64,000 bases of DNA, taken from Anabaena azotica FACHB-119. Lineage in GTDB: Bacteria > Cyanobacteriota > Cyanobacteriia > Cyanobacteriales > Nostocaceae. The position numbers were made by a program, and so were the translations under genes. Location of the stretch: positions 1-64,000 of the forward strand of contig NZ_JACJSG010000012.1 of NCBI RefSeq assembly GCF_014697625.1. The letters are read 5' to 3'. The notes beneath the pieces were generated by a model. The model was not told the DNA's origin. It ran no database searches and saw only the letters and a program-made list of their open reading frames with translations. This document shows, in pieces, positions 25,810 through 35,167 of the stretch (position 1 is its first letter; the number at the start of each line of letters is the position of its first letter).

Positions 25810-27525
25810 ATGCAGCCACAAAACAAACCCCGTGACGTTCAAGTTCTACCTATTGGTACAGATACAACCGTACTGCGATCGCGCAGTTGGACAAGATTGA
25901 GATTTGAAATAGAATATGCCCTAGCCAAGGGAACAACGGCTAACTCCTACCTCATCCAAGGTGATAAACTAGCCCTAATTGACCCGCCTGGGGAAACCTT
26001 CACACAAATCTATCTCGATGCGTTGCACAAAAGACTCGATGTCACCACTATTGATTATGTGATTCTCGGTCATATTAACCCCAACCGAGCCGCCACCTTA
26101 AAAGCTTTGCTGGAAATAGCACCGCAAATTACCTTCGTCTGTTCCAACCCAGGGGCGATTAATTTACGCGGGGCGTTAGAAAAGCCAGATTTACCCATTC
26201 TGATTATGCGGGGTGATGAAACCCTCGATTTAGGTAAAGGGCATAATTTACAATTCATCCCCACACCCAACCCCCGCTACGCTGACGAGTTGTGTACCTA
26301 CGACCCCCAAACCGAAATTCTCTACACAGATAAGCTATTCGGGGCGCATATTTGCGGCGACCAAGTATTTGATGAAGGTTGGGAAGCAATCAACGAAGAC
26401 CGCCGTTACTATTATGATTGCTTGATGGCTCCCCATGCCCGGCAAGTCGATACAGCTTTAGAAAAACTGGCTGATTTCCCCGCAAGACTTTACGCCACCG
26501 GACACGGCCCCTTAGTACGTTACGGCTTAGTGGAACTCACCCACGCCTACCGGGAGTGGAGTCAACAACAAACATCTGCGGACTTGACAGTTGCGTTAAT
26601 TTATGCTTCAGCTTATGGAAATACAGCCACCTTAGCTCAGGCGATCGCTCGTGGTATCACTAAGGCGGGTGTTGCCGTAGAATCAATTAACTGTGAATTT
26701 GCCGACCCTGAAGAAATTCGCGCCGCCGTTGAGAAATCGGCTGGCTTTGTCATCGGTTCGCCTACCTTGGGCGGTCATGCACCCACACCAGTACAAACAG
26801 CTTTAGGGATAGTTTTGTCAACCGCCACCAATAATAAATTAGCTGGTGTGTTTGGTTCCTTTGGCTGGAGTGGCGAAGCCGTTGATTTAATTGAAGGTAA
26901 GCTCAAAGATGCAGGTTATCGGTTTGGCTTTGAACCCATTCGGGTGAAATTCAAACCCAACGAAGTCACCTTACAATTGTGTGAGGAAGCCGGAACCGAC
27001 TTTGCCCAAGCTTTGAAGAAAGCGAAGCGAGTGCGATCGCAAAGTCTACCAGCCACCAACGTAGAGCAAGCAGTAGGGCGAATCGTCGGTTCATTGTGTG
27101 TAGTCACCGCCAAGCAAGGCGAAATATCCAGCGCCATGTTAGCCTCTTGGGTAGCTCAAGCCAGCTTTAATCCCCCCGGCTTAACCATCGCCGTAGCCAA
27201 AGATAGGGCAGTAGAAAAACTTACGCATACTGGTAATAAGTTTGTTCTTAATGTTCTTAAAGAAGGCAATCATTTGGGGTTGATGAAACACTTCCTCAAA
27301 CCCTTCGGCCCAGGACAAGATAGATTTGCTGATGTAGCCACAGAAGAAGCCGAAAACGGCAGTCCTGTACTGAAAGATGCCCTTGCTTATTTGGAATGTT
27401 CAGTTAAAAATCGGATGGAGTCAGGCGACCACTGGCTAGTTTACGCCACTGTAGAGAATGGCAAAGTCTTAAATCAGGATGGTGTAACAGCCGTCCATCA
27501 TCGCAAATCAGGCAATCATTATTAA
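25810..27525 (+). CDS. flv1A: Flavodiiron protein Flv1A-like
   Basis: The 571-residue protein has the same three domains as Flv3A: MBL-like, flavodoxin (IYASAYGNTATLAQAIA) and flavin reductase (SSAMLASWVAQASFNPPG). The diiron site is altered: H88-x-N90-x-N92-R93 replaces HxExDH, and Lys replaces Asp in YTDKLFGAH. Loss of canonical ligands is the hallmark of Flv1, the partner of Flv3 in O2 photoreduction. Its 3' end is duplicated at 63084-63416. The upstream region is AT-rich with no obvious regulatory box identified. Confidence 0.9.
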   Translation: MQPQNKPRDVQVLPIGTDTTVLRSRSWTRLRFEIEYALAKGTTANSYLIQGDKLALIDPPGETFTQIYLDALHKRLDVTTIDYVILGHINPNRAATLKALLEIAPQITFVCSNPGAINLRGALEKPDLPILIMRGDETLDLGKGHNLQFIPTPNPRYADELCTYDPQTEILYTDKLFGAHICGDQVFDEGWEAINEDRRYYYDCLMAPHARQVDTALEKLADFPARLYATGHGPLVRYGLVELTHAYREWSQQQTSADLTVALIYASAYGNTATLAQAIARGITKAGVAVESINCEFADPEEIRAAVEKSAGFVIGSPTLGGHAPTPVQTALGIVLSTATNNKLAGVFGSFGWSGEAVDLIEGKLKDAGYRFGFEPIRVKFKPNEVTLQLCEEAGTDFAQALKKAKRVRSQSLPATNVEQAVGRIVGSLCVVTAKQGEISSAMLASWVAQASFNPPGLTIAVAKDRAVEKLTHTGNKFVLNVLKEGNHLGLMKHFLKPFGPGQDRFADVATEEAENGSPVLKDALAYLECSVKNRMESGDHWLVYATVENGKVLNQDGVTAVHHRKSGNHY

Positions 27526-28197
27526 TGATAGGGGACAGGTGACTGGTGACAGGGGAAGTAGGACAAGGACTTTTTAGTTACGAGTCAGAACCTTCTGAGG
27601 ATAGGTGACAGCAGAAAGTAATACCAATTTGAAAAAAGAATGCGACAGATATGTGGGTATGGGCGCATAGCTGTGCATTGGTGTCCACTTAACGTGAAAT
27701 GGGCGGTTAGAAACCGCATCTACTGAGCTTCAGTGACCACCTCCGCAGGTTAATAGGACTTACGCAACTGGCATATTTTTTCTGTAGGGTGTGTGAGGAG
27801 CGATAATATTTGAACGTAGTCATGAGACTTGTAGCGTCACGCACCAACCACCAATTGTGACACTTGCGTAAGTCCTGACGAATACAAGGCTTTCGGAATC
27901 AGATTAAACTAATACCTATGTACTAGCAATTGGCGATCGCATTGTGCCAGTTGCGTAAGTCCTATCAGTATAAGATTTTTTCAGAAATCACTGGGATTTT
28001 TCTAGTATTTCTCAAATATATGATTCACAATACTATTAGCTTGTCAAGACTAAAAGGCTACAAAAAAACTGTAGTGGCGTAGCCAGCCTAATCTCTAGCC
28101 CCTCGCCTCAATGAGAATTATAAGTCTAATTACCTAGATAAACAACAGCAAGCCATTCAAGCTATATTGCAATTATCAATGATTAGGAAAAACACCA
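27526..28197. other. Repeat-filled intergenic region, no gene
   Basis: After flv1A comes a GGTGACAGG heptamer-like stretch, then the 122-bp MITE (27755-27876), a further MITE end CCAGTTGCGTAAGTCCT (27947-27963), and a CGTGGCAAG-family repeat near 28045-28095. I see no coding frame or RNA gene. Confidence 0.75.
27755..27876. mobile_element. 122-bp MITE, AGGACTTACGCAA ends
   Basis: The termini AGGACTTACGCAACTG and CACTTGCGTAAGTCCT form 16-bp inverted repeats with one mismatch. The core contains GTAGGGTGTGTGAGG and GAACGTAGTCATGAGACTTG. Another full copy of identical length lies inverted at 33114-33235, and a 5'-truncated one at 63411-63511. There are no coding frames. Confidence 0.85.
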
Positions 28198-28869
28198 GTG
28201 TTTCCCCTCTACGACGAAAATCCGACAAGAACCACCCCGTATTTTACTTACGGGATAATTGGGATGAACGTTTTAGTTTTTCTTCATGAAGTGAGTTTAT
28301 CTAATGCACAGTTAAATCTGTTTCTTAGTCAGTATGCAGTAATACCCAGAGAGTTAACCACTAATTTAAATGTTGAATGGACAACGTTATTTACATCGCA
28401 GTTCTTACATGGTGGTTGGTGGCACTTGATTTCAAATATGGTGTTTCTTTGGGTTTTTGGCAACAATATTGAAGAACGCTTAGGACATTTCAAATATTTG
28501 ATTTTCTATTTAGTCTGTGGTGCTTTAGCTGCGTTGTGTCAGTGGTTTATTGGTATGTATTCTACTATCCCTTCTTTAGGGGCTAGTGGTGCAATTTCCG
28601 GCGTTCTGGGTGCGTATTTGATTCGTTTTCCTCAAGCTAGGGTAAAAACTCTACTTTTCTTAGGTTTCTTTGTTACTACAATTAGCGTTCCGGCATTAGT
28701 GATTATTGGTATTTTCTTTATCCAAAATGTCATATCTGGTCTTGTCAGTCTACAAGCCGCCGCCAATATGAGTATAGAAACAGGGGGAGTTGCTTACTGG
28801 GCGCACATTGGGGGTTTTGTGTTCGGCGTAATTCTCAGTCCCGTATTTGGTTTATTCAGACGCGACTAA
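28198..28869 (+). CDS. Rhomboid intramembrane serine protease
   Basis: The 223-residue, roughly six-helix membrane protein has nucleophile motif GASGAISG (Ser at about 130) and catalytic His in YWAHIGGFVFG (about 203), with the oxyanion-region HGGWWHLISNM (71-81) including the conserved Asn. It cleaves transmembrane substrates within the bilayer; substrates unknown. The start is GTG (MFPLYDENPT), which matches the family's usual FPL(Y/R)D beginning. Confidence 0.92.
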   Translation: MFPLYDENPTRTTPYFTYGIIGMNVLVFLHEVSLSNAQLNLFLSQYAVIPRELTTNLNVEWTTLFTSQFLHGGWWHLISNMVFLWVFGNNIEERLGHFKYLIFYLVCGALAALCQWFIGMYSTIPSLGASGAISGVLGAYLIRFPQARVKTLLFLGFFVTTISVPALVIIGIFFIQNVISGLVSLQAAANMSIETGGVAYWAHIGGFVFGVILSPVFGLFRRD

Positions 28870-28903
28870 TATAGCAGGGATTGGGGTAAGAAAAGGGGAA
28901 AAG

Positions 28904-29056
28904 CAGGGTGGTTTCATACGAAAAAAGAAAAATTTATAAGTCCTGATTTTTCGTTTTGTAGCAGAGATTTTGACCCCTATCCAAACCTCTCCCCCACGGG
29001 GGGAGAGGCTTTGAAACACAATAATCTTTTTTCTCTGATTGTATGAAACCACCCTG
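28904..29056. mobile_element. 153-bp MITE, CAGGGTGGTTTCATAC ends
   Basis: The perfect 16-bp inverted termini CAGGGTGGTTTCATAC (28904-28919) and GTATGAAACCACCCTG (29041-29056) enclose an AT-rich part and the common CTCTCCCCCACGGGGGGAGA palindrome. The flanks are GGGGAAAAG-type repeats, so a target duplication cannot be defined. Confidence 0.8.
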
Positions 29057-29135
29057 GGGTAAAAAAAGGGGAAAAGGGAGAAGCCTTTCCCCTTACTCTG
29101 GACTATGGACTATGGACTGTTGACTAATGACTAAT

Positions 29136-30401
29136 TTAAAAATCATCATCATAGTTTCTCATGGCTTTGGGGTCGGGGGCGAAGGCTAACCATAGAGGAA
29201 ACTGTAGTAATGCTAAACTGATTTGATCTTCGGAATCATCAATGAGAATTAAGGGCAATTGATTTGCTTTGACTAGACGGTCTGCTTTTTGTGCTAAAGC
29301 ATCAGGCGCTTCAAATAATACAACCCCTCTATCTGGGCCAAAATCTGGACGACCGATACCAAGACAGTCTTGTAAACCCCTACGCCATTCACCTAGACGT
29401 TCTGGTGTATTGGCTAAAACTAGGGTACGGACGCGATCGCCATACAACTTATGTAATATCGAAATTGCCGCCGAGGCAATCAAAATATTTTGCAAGCGGC
29501 TACCCATCGTCCGCAAAGCACCCCGTCCCCCTTGGTTGAAAAACCAATTGGCGACTCGTTCGGCGTGGACTGGTTCAAAGGTGCGGCGCAGTTGCCAAGG
29601 CGGGCCATAATAATCTGGTTTATTCCGATATTGGTCAATTAAACGCCGAATTTGCTTAGTTGTATCTTGAAACTGCTGTTGAGCAAATTGTGGTGTACCT
29701 GCTTCGGGTTCGGCGAGTTTAGTTTCCTTAACTGGTGGTCTTTCCCTTTCAACAACGGCTGGGACTAATTGTAGTTGTTCGGCTGCGGCTGCCAAATCTT
29801 GTAAGCTACCTGCTAGATAATCTTTAAAACCTTGTACCCGAATTGCTAAATCTTGAGATGCACCAGCAAATGTAGTCCGCATCTCATTGCGGATACGTTC
29901 TTGACGGCGTTCTAGCTGTTCTATAGAAATTTGCAGTGCTTGTTTGCGTTGTTCTAGTTGTGCTATGGACTCTTGAACAATTCTTCCCAAAGCGGTTTGA
30001 CTGTCGCTGATTTGTCCTTGAAGAATTTTATATGCAGCTTGCAGCTTGGCTATTTCTTCTTTCAACGCTGCTTCTTTCCGTTGCAGTTCGGCAATGCGTT
30101 GTTCTGCTTGTGTGTATAGTGAATTATTTGATGATTCTGAGGCTAATTCTGAACCCAGTGCTGTAGTTTCTACTTCTAGCTGCTGAACAACATCATCCGT
30201 TGATTCCACCGTTACATCGTCTGTAGATGGCAATTCTTCATGAGAGACTAATTGTGGCTCAACCGATGGAGTTTGTCCTGTCATTTCCCCAACTGTCTCT
30301 CCAGATAAGCTTTCTGAATTTTCCATCTGAGGATTTTCTGGTTGTATTTGTTCCAACCACTCATCAATCGGTTCTGGAGTTTGAGATTCGTCTGGGTTCA
30401 T
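29136..30401 (-). CDS. DUF3086 protein, coiled-coil, cyanobacterial
   Basis: The 421-residue protein has an acidic, low-complexity N-terminus (1-95), a long coiled coil (about 95-185; QRIAELQRKEAALKEEIAKL) and a conserved C-terminal domain (about 240-421; YGPPWQLRRTFEPVHAERVANW, FGPDRGVVLFEAPDALAQKA). I recognise DUF3086, restricted to cyanobacteria and of unknown function. It lies downstream of DUF3119 and the MlaE-like permease on the same strand, a conserved order that suggests work with the envelope lipid transporter (inference). Confidence 0.85.
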   Translation of the reverse strand: MNPDESQTPEPIDEWLEQIQPENPQMENSESLSGETVGEMTGQTPSVEPQLVSHEELPSTDDVTVESTDDVVQQLEVETTALGSELASESSNNSLYTQAEQRIAELQRKEAALKEEIAKLQAAYKILQGQISDSQTALGRIVQESIAQLEQRKQALQISIEQLERRQERIRNEMRTTFAGASQDLAIRVQGFKDYLAGSLQDLAAAAEQLQLVPAVVERERPPVKETKLAEPEAGTPQFAQQQFQDTTKQIRRLIDQYRNKPDYYGPPWQLRRTFEPVHAERVANWFFNQGGRGALRTMGSRLQNILIASAAISILHKLYGDRVRTLVLANTPERLGEWRRGLQDCLGIGRPDFGPDRGVVLFEAPDALAQKADRLVKANQLPLILIDDSEDQISLALLQFPLWLAFAPDPKAMRNYDDDF

Positions 30402-30459
30402 AAACTATAGTGCAATTCCTAAGATACGAATAATATGCCTTTAAAAAATATACTGTGGG

Positions 30460-30630
30460 GATTGGGGAAAGGGTAAAGGGGAAGGGGGAAAGGGGAAAGG
30501 GGAAAAGGGAAAGACTGTCACCTTTGCTCCTCTGCTCCCCTGCTCCTCTGCTCCTCTGCTCCTTTCCCCTCCTGGGAGGGGTTAGGGGTGGGTTGCTCCT
30601 CTGCTCCCCCACTCCCTCATCTCCCCCATC
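30460..30630. repeat. STRR-type tandem repeats between DUF3086 and DUF3119
   Basis: GGGAAAG units and CTCTGCTC units, followed by the CCCCTCCTGGGAGGGG palindrome and CCTCATCTCCCC. The same units invade coaX and trmD. No gene. Confidence 0.85.
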
Positions 30631-30633
30631 TCT

Positions 30634-31047
30634 TTAAATACGTGGACAGCGCTCCTCTAAGCAAGCTTTGAGGGCTTTGGGGTCAAATAAAATTGGCAGG
30701 AAGTGGATGCTGTTAACTTCTTTAAAATAGAACAATATGGGAACTCTATCCCAGAAAATGCGCCAGTTTTGCCATTCTTGGTAGGGAAAGCGGCGAATGA
30801 GTTTGTCACCTCTGTAGAGGTCAAAGTCGGTGGCGGTAAATTGCACGCGCAAGCTGACTGTTTGAAATAAAAGAAATAAACCCAAAAGGGCAAACACAAT
30901 TCCCACCCAAGGCTGTACCAAAAGTAGTGGAATAGCCACTATTACCAATACTACAGGGATATTGTAACTAGGTTTAAGTTCCACAGTTGCTGCGGAGTTA
31001 GGCGCAATTGAACTGGTCACAGTTTCCCATCCTGTTTTAGTAGACAC
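30634..31047 (-). CDS. DUF3119 family membrane protein
   Basis: The 137-residue protein has two adjacent hydrophobic helices (about 30-67; VVLVIVAIPLLLVQ, IVFALLGLFLLFQ), then a PH-like beta-rich domain (VQFTATDFDLYRGDKLIRRF PYQEW). It ends with ILFDPKALKACLEERC. It fits DUF3119, a cyanobacterial and plastid-lineage family of unknown function. It lies between the MlaE-like permease and DUF3086 on the same strand. Confidence 0.85.
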   Translation of the reverse strand: MSTKTGWETVTSSIAPNSAATVELKPSYNIPVVLVIVAIPLLLVQPWVGIVFALLGLFLLFQTVSLRVQFTATDFDLYRGDKLIRRFPYQEWQNWRIFWDRVPILFYFKEVNSIHFLPILFDPKALKACLEERCPRI

Positions 31048-31183
31048 TTTTCTTATTTTAGGAGTTTGTCAGTTGTCAGTTATCAGTTATCAGTTATCAG
31101 TTATCAGTTGACAGAGGTTAAAGGCTTCTTCCTTTCCCCTTTCCCCTTTCCCCTTTCCCCCCATCTCTCCCCAGTCCCCAACC

Positions 31184-31975
31184 CTATATCCCTTGCTGAA
31201 ATGCGCTACCAGTTCCTTGAAACATTACCCAGGATAAGAAAAAGTTGCTAATGAAGATAATTAGTAAGGCTGTAACAACGGCAGTTGTAGTTGATTGTCC
31301 TACGCCTTTGGCTCCGCCTGTAGTGGTTAAACCCCAGCTACAACCAATGATGGCGATTAAGACTCCAAAACAGCCAGCTTTAATCATGGCGCTACAAATA
31401 TCCCAGCCACCTAACAAATTACGGGCAGAATCTAAAAATACTGTGTCGGCGATTCCATACAGATTTATGGCAATGAATAATCCTCCTGCCATGCCGGTGA
31501 TTAAGGATAATAGAGTTAAAATCGGCAGCATGATAAAACAAGCCAGTAGACGGGGAATCACTAGGTAGTCAATTGGGTCGGTTCTCAACATCAGCATGGC
31601 ATCAATTTGTTCTGTCACGCGCATAGTGCCGATTTCTGCGGCGAAGGCAGAACCAACACGTCCCGCCAAGATTACGGCTGTCAGCACAGGTGATAATTCG
31701 CGCGTTAATGCTACGGCTAATACTCCACCGACGAGATTCCCCGCGCCAAAGTTAATAAATTCTCGTGCTACTTGAATAGTAAACACTGCTCCTACAAAAA
31801 CTGCTGTTAACAGGGCAATGAATAACGAATCTGGCCCTACTGCTGCCATTTGTTCTGTAGTGTTACGCCAGTGAATTTTACCCCTGAGTAGGTGAACTAT
31901 GGCTTGTCCACCTAGAAATGTCGCCGCCAGCAATCGCTGACTCCATGTTCCTAAGCCGGATTTGGATGTGGTCAT
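31184..31975 (-). CDS. MlaE-family lipid ABC transporter permease
   Basis: The 263-residue permease of the MlaE/YrbE/TGD1 family has five or six hydrophobic helices and the family stretch LTRELSPVLTAVILAGRVGSA and AAEIGTMRVTEQIDAMLMLR. Such permeases join an MCE-domain protein and an ATPase to move lipids between envelope membranes. Neither partner is in this window. It is the first gene of a minus-strand group with DUF3119 and DUF3086. Confidence 0.92.
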   Translation of the reverse strand: MTTSKSGLGTWSQRLLAATFLGGQAIVHLLRGKIHWRNTTEQMAAVGPDSLFIALLTAVFVGAVFTIQVAREFINFGAGNLVGGVLAVALTRELSPVLTAVILAGRVGSAFAAEIGTMRVTEQIDAMLMLRTDPIDYLVIPRLLACFIMLPILTLLSLITGMAGGLFIAINLYGIADTVFLDSARNLLGGWDICSAMIKAGCFGVLIAIIGCSWGLTTTGGAKGVGQSTTTAVVTALLIIFISNFFLSWVMFQGTGSAFQQGI

Positions 31976-32401
31976 TTGTGATTAGTCATTAGTGAGTCCA
32001 GTCCTGTAGGCGGGTTTCCCGCCGTAGGGAACTGGCGAACCCGTGAGGGTCATTAGTCCATAGTCAACAGTCAATGGTCAACAGTCAACAGTCAACGGTT
32101 TTTTCATTTTGCGAGAAATATTAACTTTGCTTAACGACGTTCTCAGGATATATTGCTTTGCATAAACACGTTAAATATGGTAATGTCTCGACAGGCTAAA
32201 GTATAAGCTTTATTTAACAAGGGTTTTAGAGTTGCTTATTTTATTTTGCACCTACAGCACTTGTGTTACAGGTAACGGTTTATTTTAATGAAAACTTAAG
32301 ATTTTTGACAACTTGTCTGTTCAGGAGCGATCGCACGTATTGTAGAAAGAAGACAGTAGCTGTTCGGCTATTTTTCACTTTACTCTCGGAGCTGACGTGA
32401 G
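31976..32401. other. Divergent intergenic region with repeats
   Basis: It contains a GCGGGTTTCCCGC hairpin (32011-32023), GTCAACA/GTCAATG heptamers (32052-32098), and then an AT-rich stretch with one HIP1-like site before the small membrane protein gene. No gene or RNA recognised. Confidence 0.6.
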
Positions 32402-32698
32402 ATGAATATTTTTACCAATTTTCTTCGATCCTTGGTGCTGACTATTATTTTTAGCTTTGCCGCGCCTTTATGCTTAATCGGTGCTGTACTCCTGTTTTTA
32501 TCTTTGGGCGGCTATGTTCCCCTTTTAGGTGGCTACCTAACGGCGATCGCTAATGCCATCTTTAACTTCCTCAGCATTTTTGGTAGTGGTTCTGCTTTGC
32601 ACGGCATTTTAGTGATTAGCTTGACTTGTAGTTTTGTCGGTGCGCTTTTCGATACCTATGTTTACTACCGCTATCAAATTTTAAGGTTAGATTCCTAA
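32402..32698 (+). CDS. Small membrane protein, unknown
   Basis: The 98-residue protein has three hydrophobic segments (about 10-35, 42-60, 66-88), ending TYVYYRYQILRLDS. Conserved-looking and Gly/Leu-rich, with no motif I recognise. GGAGCTGACGTGAG lies before the ATG. Probably a monocistronic inner-membrane protein. Confidence 0.7.
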   Translation: MNIFTNFLRSLVLTIIFSFAAPLCLIGAVLLFLSLGGYVPLLGGYLTAIANAIFNFLSIFGSGSALHGILVISLTCSFVGALFDTYVYYRYQILRLDS

Positions 32699-33494
32699 AT
32701 CCTCAAGGCAGATGAAGGTAAATTTAACTATTAATTCCACGCCTCAGAAATATTTTGTGCTGGTAGTTTAACAAATATTTATATTAGTCAATTACTATTA
32801 ATTCTTTTTATAAGAAACTAAACAACTAAATTAGCTACAAGAAAAATGAGGAATCTCGGATTTACGCTCATGCAAACGTAGCTACTATAAATCATCGCTA
32901 CAAAAATAGTTATATAACCCCTCTCTAAAGCTTTAAGCTGTCAGGAAAACTTTTAATTCTTGCTCGCATTCCCTTTGTAGAAAAGGGGTTGGGAGTTATG
33001 TTTGCGAGAAATTTGCCCAAGGTGTTATGTAGTTACCATTCAATTATCAAATCCTTTAGAAGTAAGTAAGACAATATTGATATCTAAACGGCACAAAATT
33101 ATTTATTAACTACAGGAATTACGCAAGTGTCTCAATTGGTGGTTGGTGCGTGACGCTACAAGTCTCATGACTACATTCAAATATTATCGCTCCTCACACA
33201 CCCTACAGAAAAAATATGCCAGTTGCGTAAGCCCTAAACTAGTTGAAGTTAAGCGTAAAGTGACGAGATATCAGAAATTGAATTGTAATTTTGTAAGTTT
33301 TTAACCCTCTCTATATTGCTGAAATATGCTGCTCGTGGGATAACAATAGCAAAGAAATACCCACACAAGGCATAAAAAAATCGTTAAAATTTGGGATGGG
33401 ATCATGGCTGATGGCTGTTTTAACAGAACAGAGTTAAGACATCTGACCACCAGACAAATTATATTTAGATTATTACTAGGATTTTTATTTGCTC
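32699..33494. other. Long intergenic region with MITE, no gene
   Basis: AT-rich and without a supported frame. It contains a CCCCTCTCT/GAAAAGGGGTTGGGAG repeat (32920-33000, related to 19430-19475) and the inverted full-length MITE at 33114-33235. The final ~250 bp presumably hold the sppA promoter. Confidence 0.7.
33114..33235. mobile_element. 122-bp MITE, inverted copy
   Basis: The reverse-complement copy of the element at 27755-27876, with the same length and the same core (GCGTGACGCTACAAGTCTCA). The termini are slightly eroded: AGGAATTACGCAAG and GTTGCGTAAGCCCT. Confidence 0.85.
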
Positions 33495-34316
33495 ATGGTT
33501 TGGCCTTTTAAGTCAAAGTTTCGTAAACAAATTGCTCGCATTGAAATTACAGGTGCGATCGCCAGTGCAACTCGCAAGCGGGTGCTAGAAGCTTTAAAAA
33601 CTGTGGAAGAGAAAAAGTTTCCCGCCTTACTACTACGCATCGACAGCCCTGGCGGTACAGTAGGAGATTCCCAAGAAATTTATAGTGCCTTGAAGCGGTT
33701 ACGGGAAAAAGTCAAGATTGTGGCTAGTTTTGGCAATATTTCGGCTTCTGGCGGTGTTTACATCGGTATGGGAGCAGAACACATCATGGCTAACCCTGGA
33801 ACTATTACAGGTAGCATTGGTGTAATTTTGCGGGGAAACAACTTAGAACGGCTGTTAGATAAAATCGGTGTTTCCTTCAAAGTCATCAAATCTGGGCCTT
33901 ACAAGGATATATTGGCATTCGACCGGGAATTAACCGAACCAGAACAAAATATTCTGCAAGAGTTAATTGATACTAGTTACCAGCAATTTGTGGAAACAGT
34001 AGCCCAAGCGAGGTCATTAACAGTAGAAAAAGTTAAAAGTTTCGCTGATGGACGGATTTTTACTGGACAGCAAGCTTTAGAATTAGGAGTTGTAGACCGA
34101 TTGGGAACCGAAGAAGAAGCGCGTCGCTGGACAGCAGAATTAGTAGGACTTGACCCGGAAAAAACACCTTTCTACACCCTAGAAGAGCGAAAACCTTTAT
34201 TGAGCCGAGTTTTGAGCGGAAGTCGTCAGGGTTCCTCAAAACTAGGTGCAAGTATGGACTGGCTGGAATTTGAAATGTCTACCAGTGGTTTGCCACTATG
34301 GTTATATAGACCGTAA
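33495..34316 (+). CDS. sppA: Signal peptide peptidase SppA (S49)
   Basis: The 273-residue S49 peptidase has catalytic Ser in NISASGGVYI (about 85) and Lys in IKSGPYKD (about 137), spaced 52 residues apart as in short SppA enzymes. ITGSIGVI and LRIDSPGGTVGDSQEI are also family-typical. It degrades leftover signal peptides at the membrane. No strong N-terminal anchor is seen (MVWPFKSKFRK). ATG 33495 is chosen over the TTG at 33489 that opens the frame. Confidence 0.9.
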   Translation: MVWPFKSKFRKQIARIEITGAIASATRKRVLEALKTVEEKKFPALLLRIDSPGGTVGDSQEIYSALKRLREKVKIVASFGNISASGGVYIGMGAEHIMANPGTITGSIGVILRGNNLERLLDKIGVSFKVIKSGPYKDILAFDRELTEPEQNILQELIDTSYQQFVETVAQARSLTVEKVKSFADGRIFTGQQALELGVVDRLGTEEEARRWTAELVGLDPEKTPFYTLEERKPLLSRVLSGSRQGSSKLGASMDWLEFEMSTSGLPLWLYRP

Positions 34317-34418
34317 TCAAGGGAGATAAAAAAGACAATCAAAAATAAATATAAATTATTGACTTGTGGCTGTTGACTAATGACTATTAAGTAATGATCA
34401 CCTAAGGAGGATTTGGGC

Positions 34419-34832
34419 GTGGAGTGGCGATTGCGTGCTATTCGTGGAGCAACAACCGTTTCTGAAAATACAGTGGAAGCGATGCGGGAGGCGGTAACAG
34501 AACTGCTTGACGAACTTGAAGGGCGAAACCAACTCCAACCAGAGGACATGATTAGTGTGACATTTTCAGTCACGCGAGATTTAGATGCGATTTTTCCGGC
34601 GGCGATCGCTAGACCCCGCCCAGGTTGGGATAATGTAGCTATGCTAGATGTACAGCAAATGCACGTTGAAGGTAGTTTAAAGCGCTGCATCCGCTTTCTC
34701 ATCCACGCCTACCTCCCCGCCTCGGTTCCTGTTTATCATATTTACCTCCGGGAAGCTACAAAATTACGTCCTGATTGGAGTTTCCCCCAGGCGCTACAAG
34801 CATCACACTCAGTTATAGAGTCAAAAGTTTAA
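34419..34832 (+). CDS. aroH: Chorismate mutase, AroH type
   Basis: The 137-residue monofunctional AroH-fold chorismate mutase converts chorismate to prephenate for Phe/Tyr synthesis. Family marks are WRLRAIRGATT with the active-site Arg, VTFSVTRDLDAIFPA, PRPGWDNVAMLDVQQM and RCIRFLIHA. A strong AAGGAGG at 34404-34410 lies 8 nt before GTG 34419, which fixes the start; the open frame extends slightly upstream to TTG 34413. Confidence 0.95.
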   Translation: MEWRLRAIRGATTVSENTVEAMREAVTELLDELEGRNQLQPEDMISVTFSVTRDLDAIFPAAIARPRPGWDNVAMLDVQQMHVEGSLKRCIRFLIHAYLPASVPVYHIYLREATKLRPDWSFPQALQASHSVIESKV

Positions 34833-34915
34833 GCTAGGGACGTAAATTCTTTCAATCACTAAGACATAAATTACCAAGGTATAATATTACCGCCAATTTA
34901 GGTTTGTTATTTTGT

Positions 34916-35146
34916 ATGGAACGAGAGATAGTATCTTCACGAGAGGAACTGGCTCAATACGTCAAAGCATTGCAAGAAGATTTGGTTGCTAACTCCGGTA
35001 ACTGGGAAAACGTAACCTTAAAATTTTATTTTGAAGCTCTAGCTACATACATTCAAAATGTTCATAAGTTTTATGAACACAATCATATCCAAATTGATGC
35101 TGAACAGCCTAGTTGGGGATGTTTTGGCTGGTGCAGCTATCTATGA
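34916..35146 (+). CDS. Small DUF7660-like protein
   Basis: The 76-residue acidic protein MEREIVSSREELAQYVKAL...LKFYFEALATYIQNVHKFYE...QPSWGCFGWCSYL matches the pattern of the small DUF7660 family (conserved FLEALA and QPSW). The usual tail after QPSW seems shortened. Function unknown. ATG 34916 is preferred to the TTG at 34904. Confidence 0.6.
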   Translation: MEREIVSSREELAQYVKALQEDLVANSGNWENVTLKFYFEALATYIQNVHKFYEHNHIQIDAEQPSWGCFGWCSYL

Positions 35147-35167
35147 ATAAAGAATTTATATCGGACT

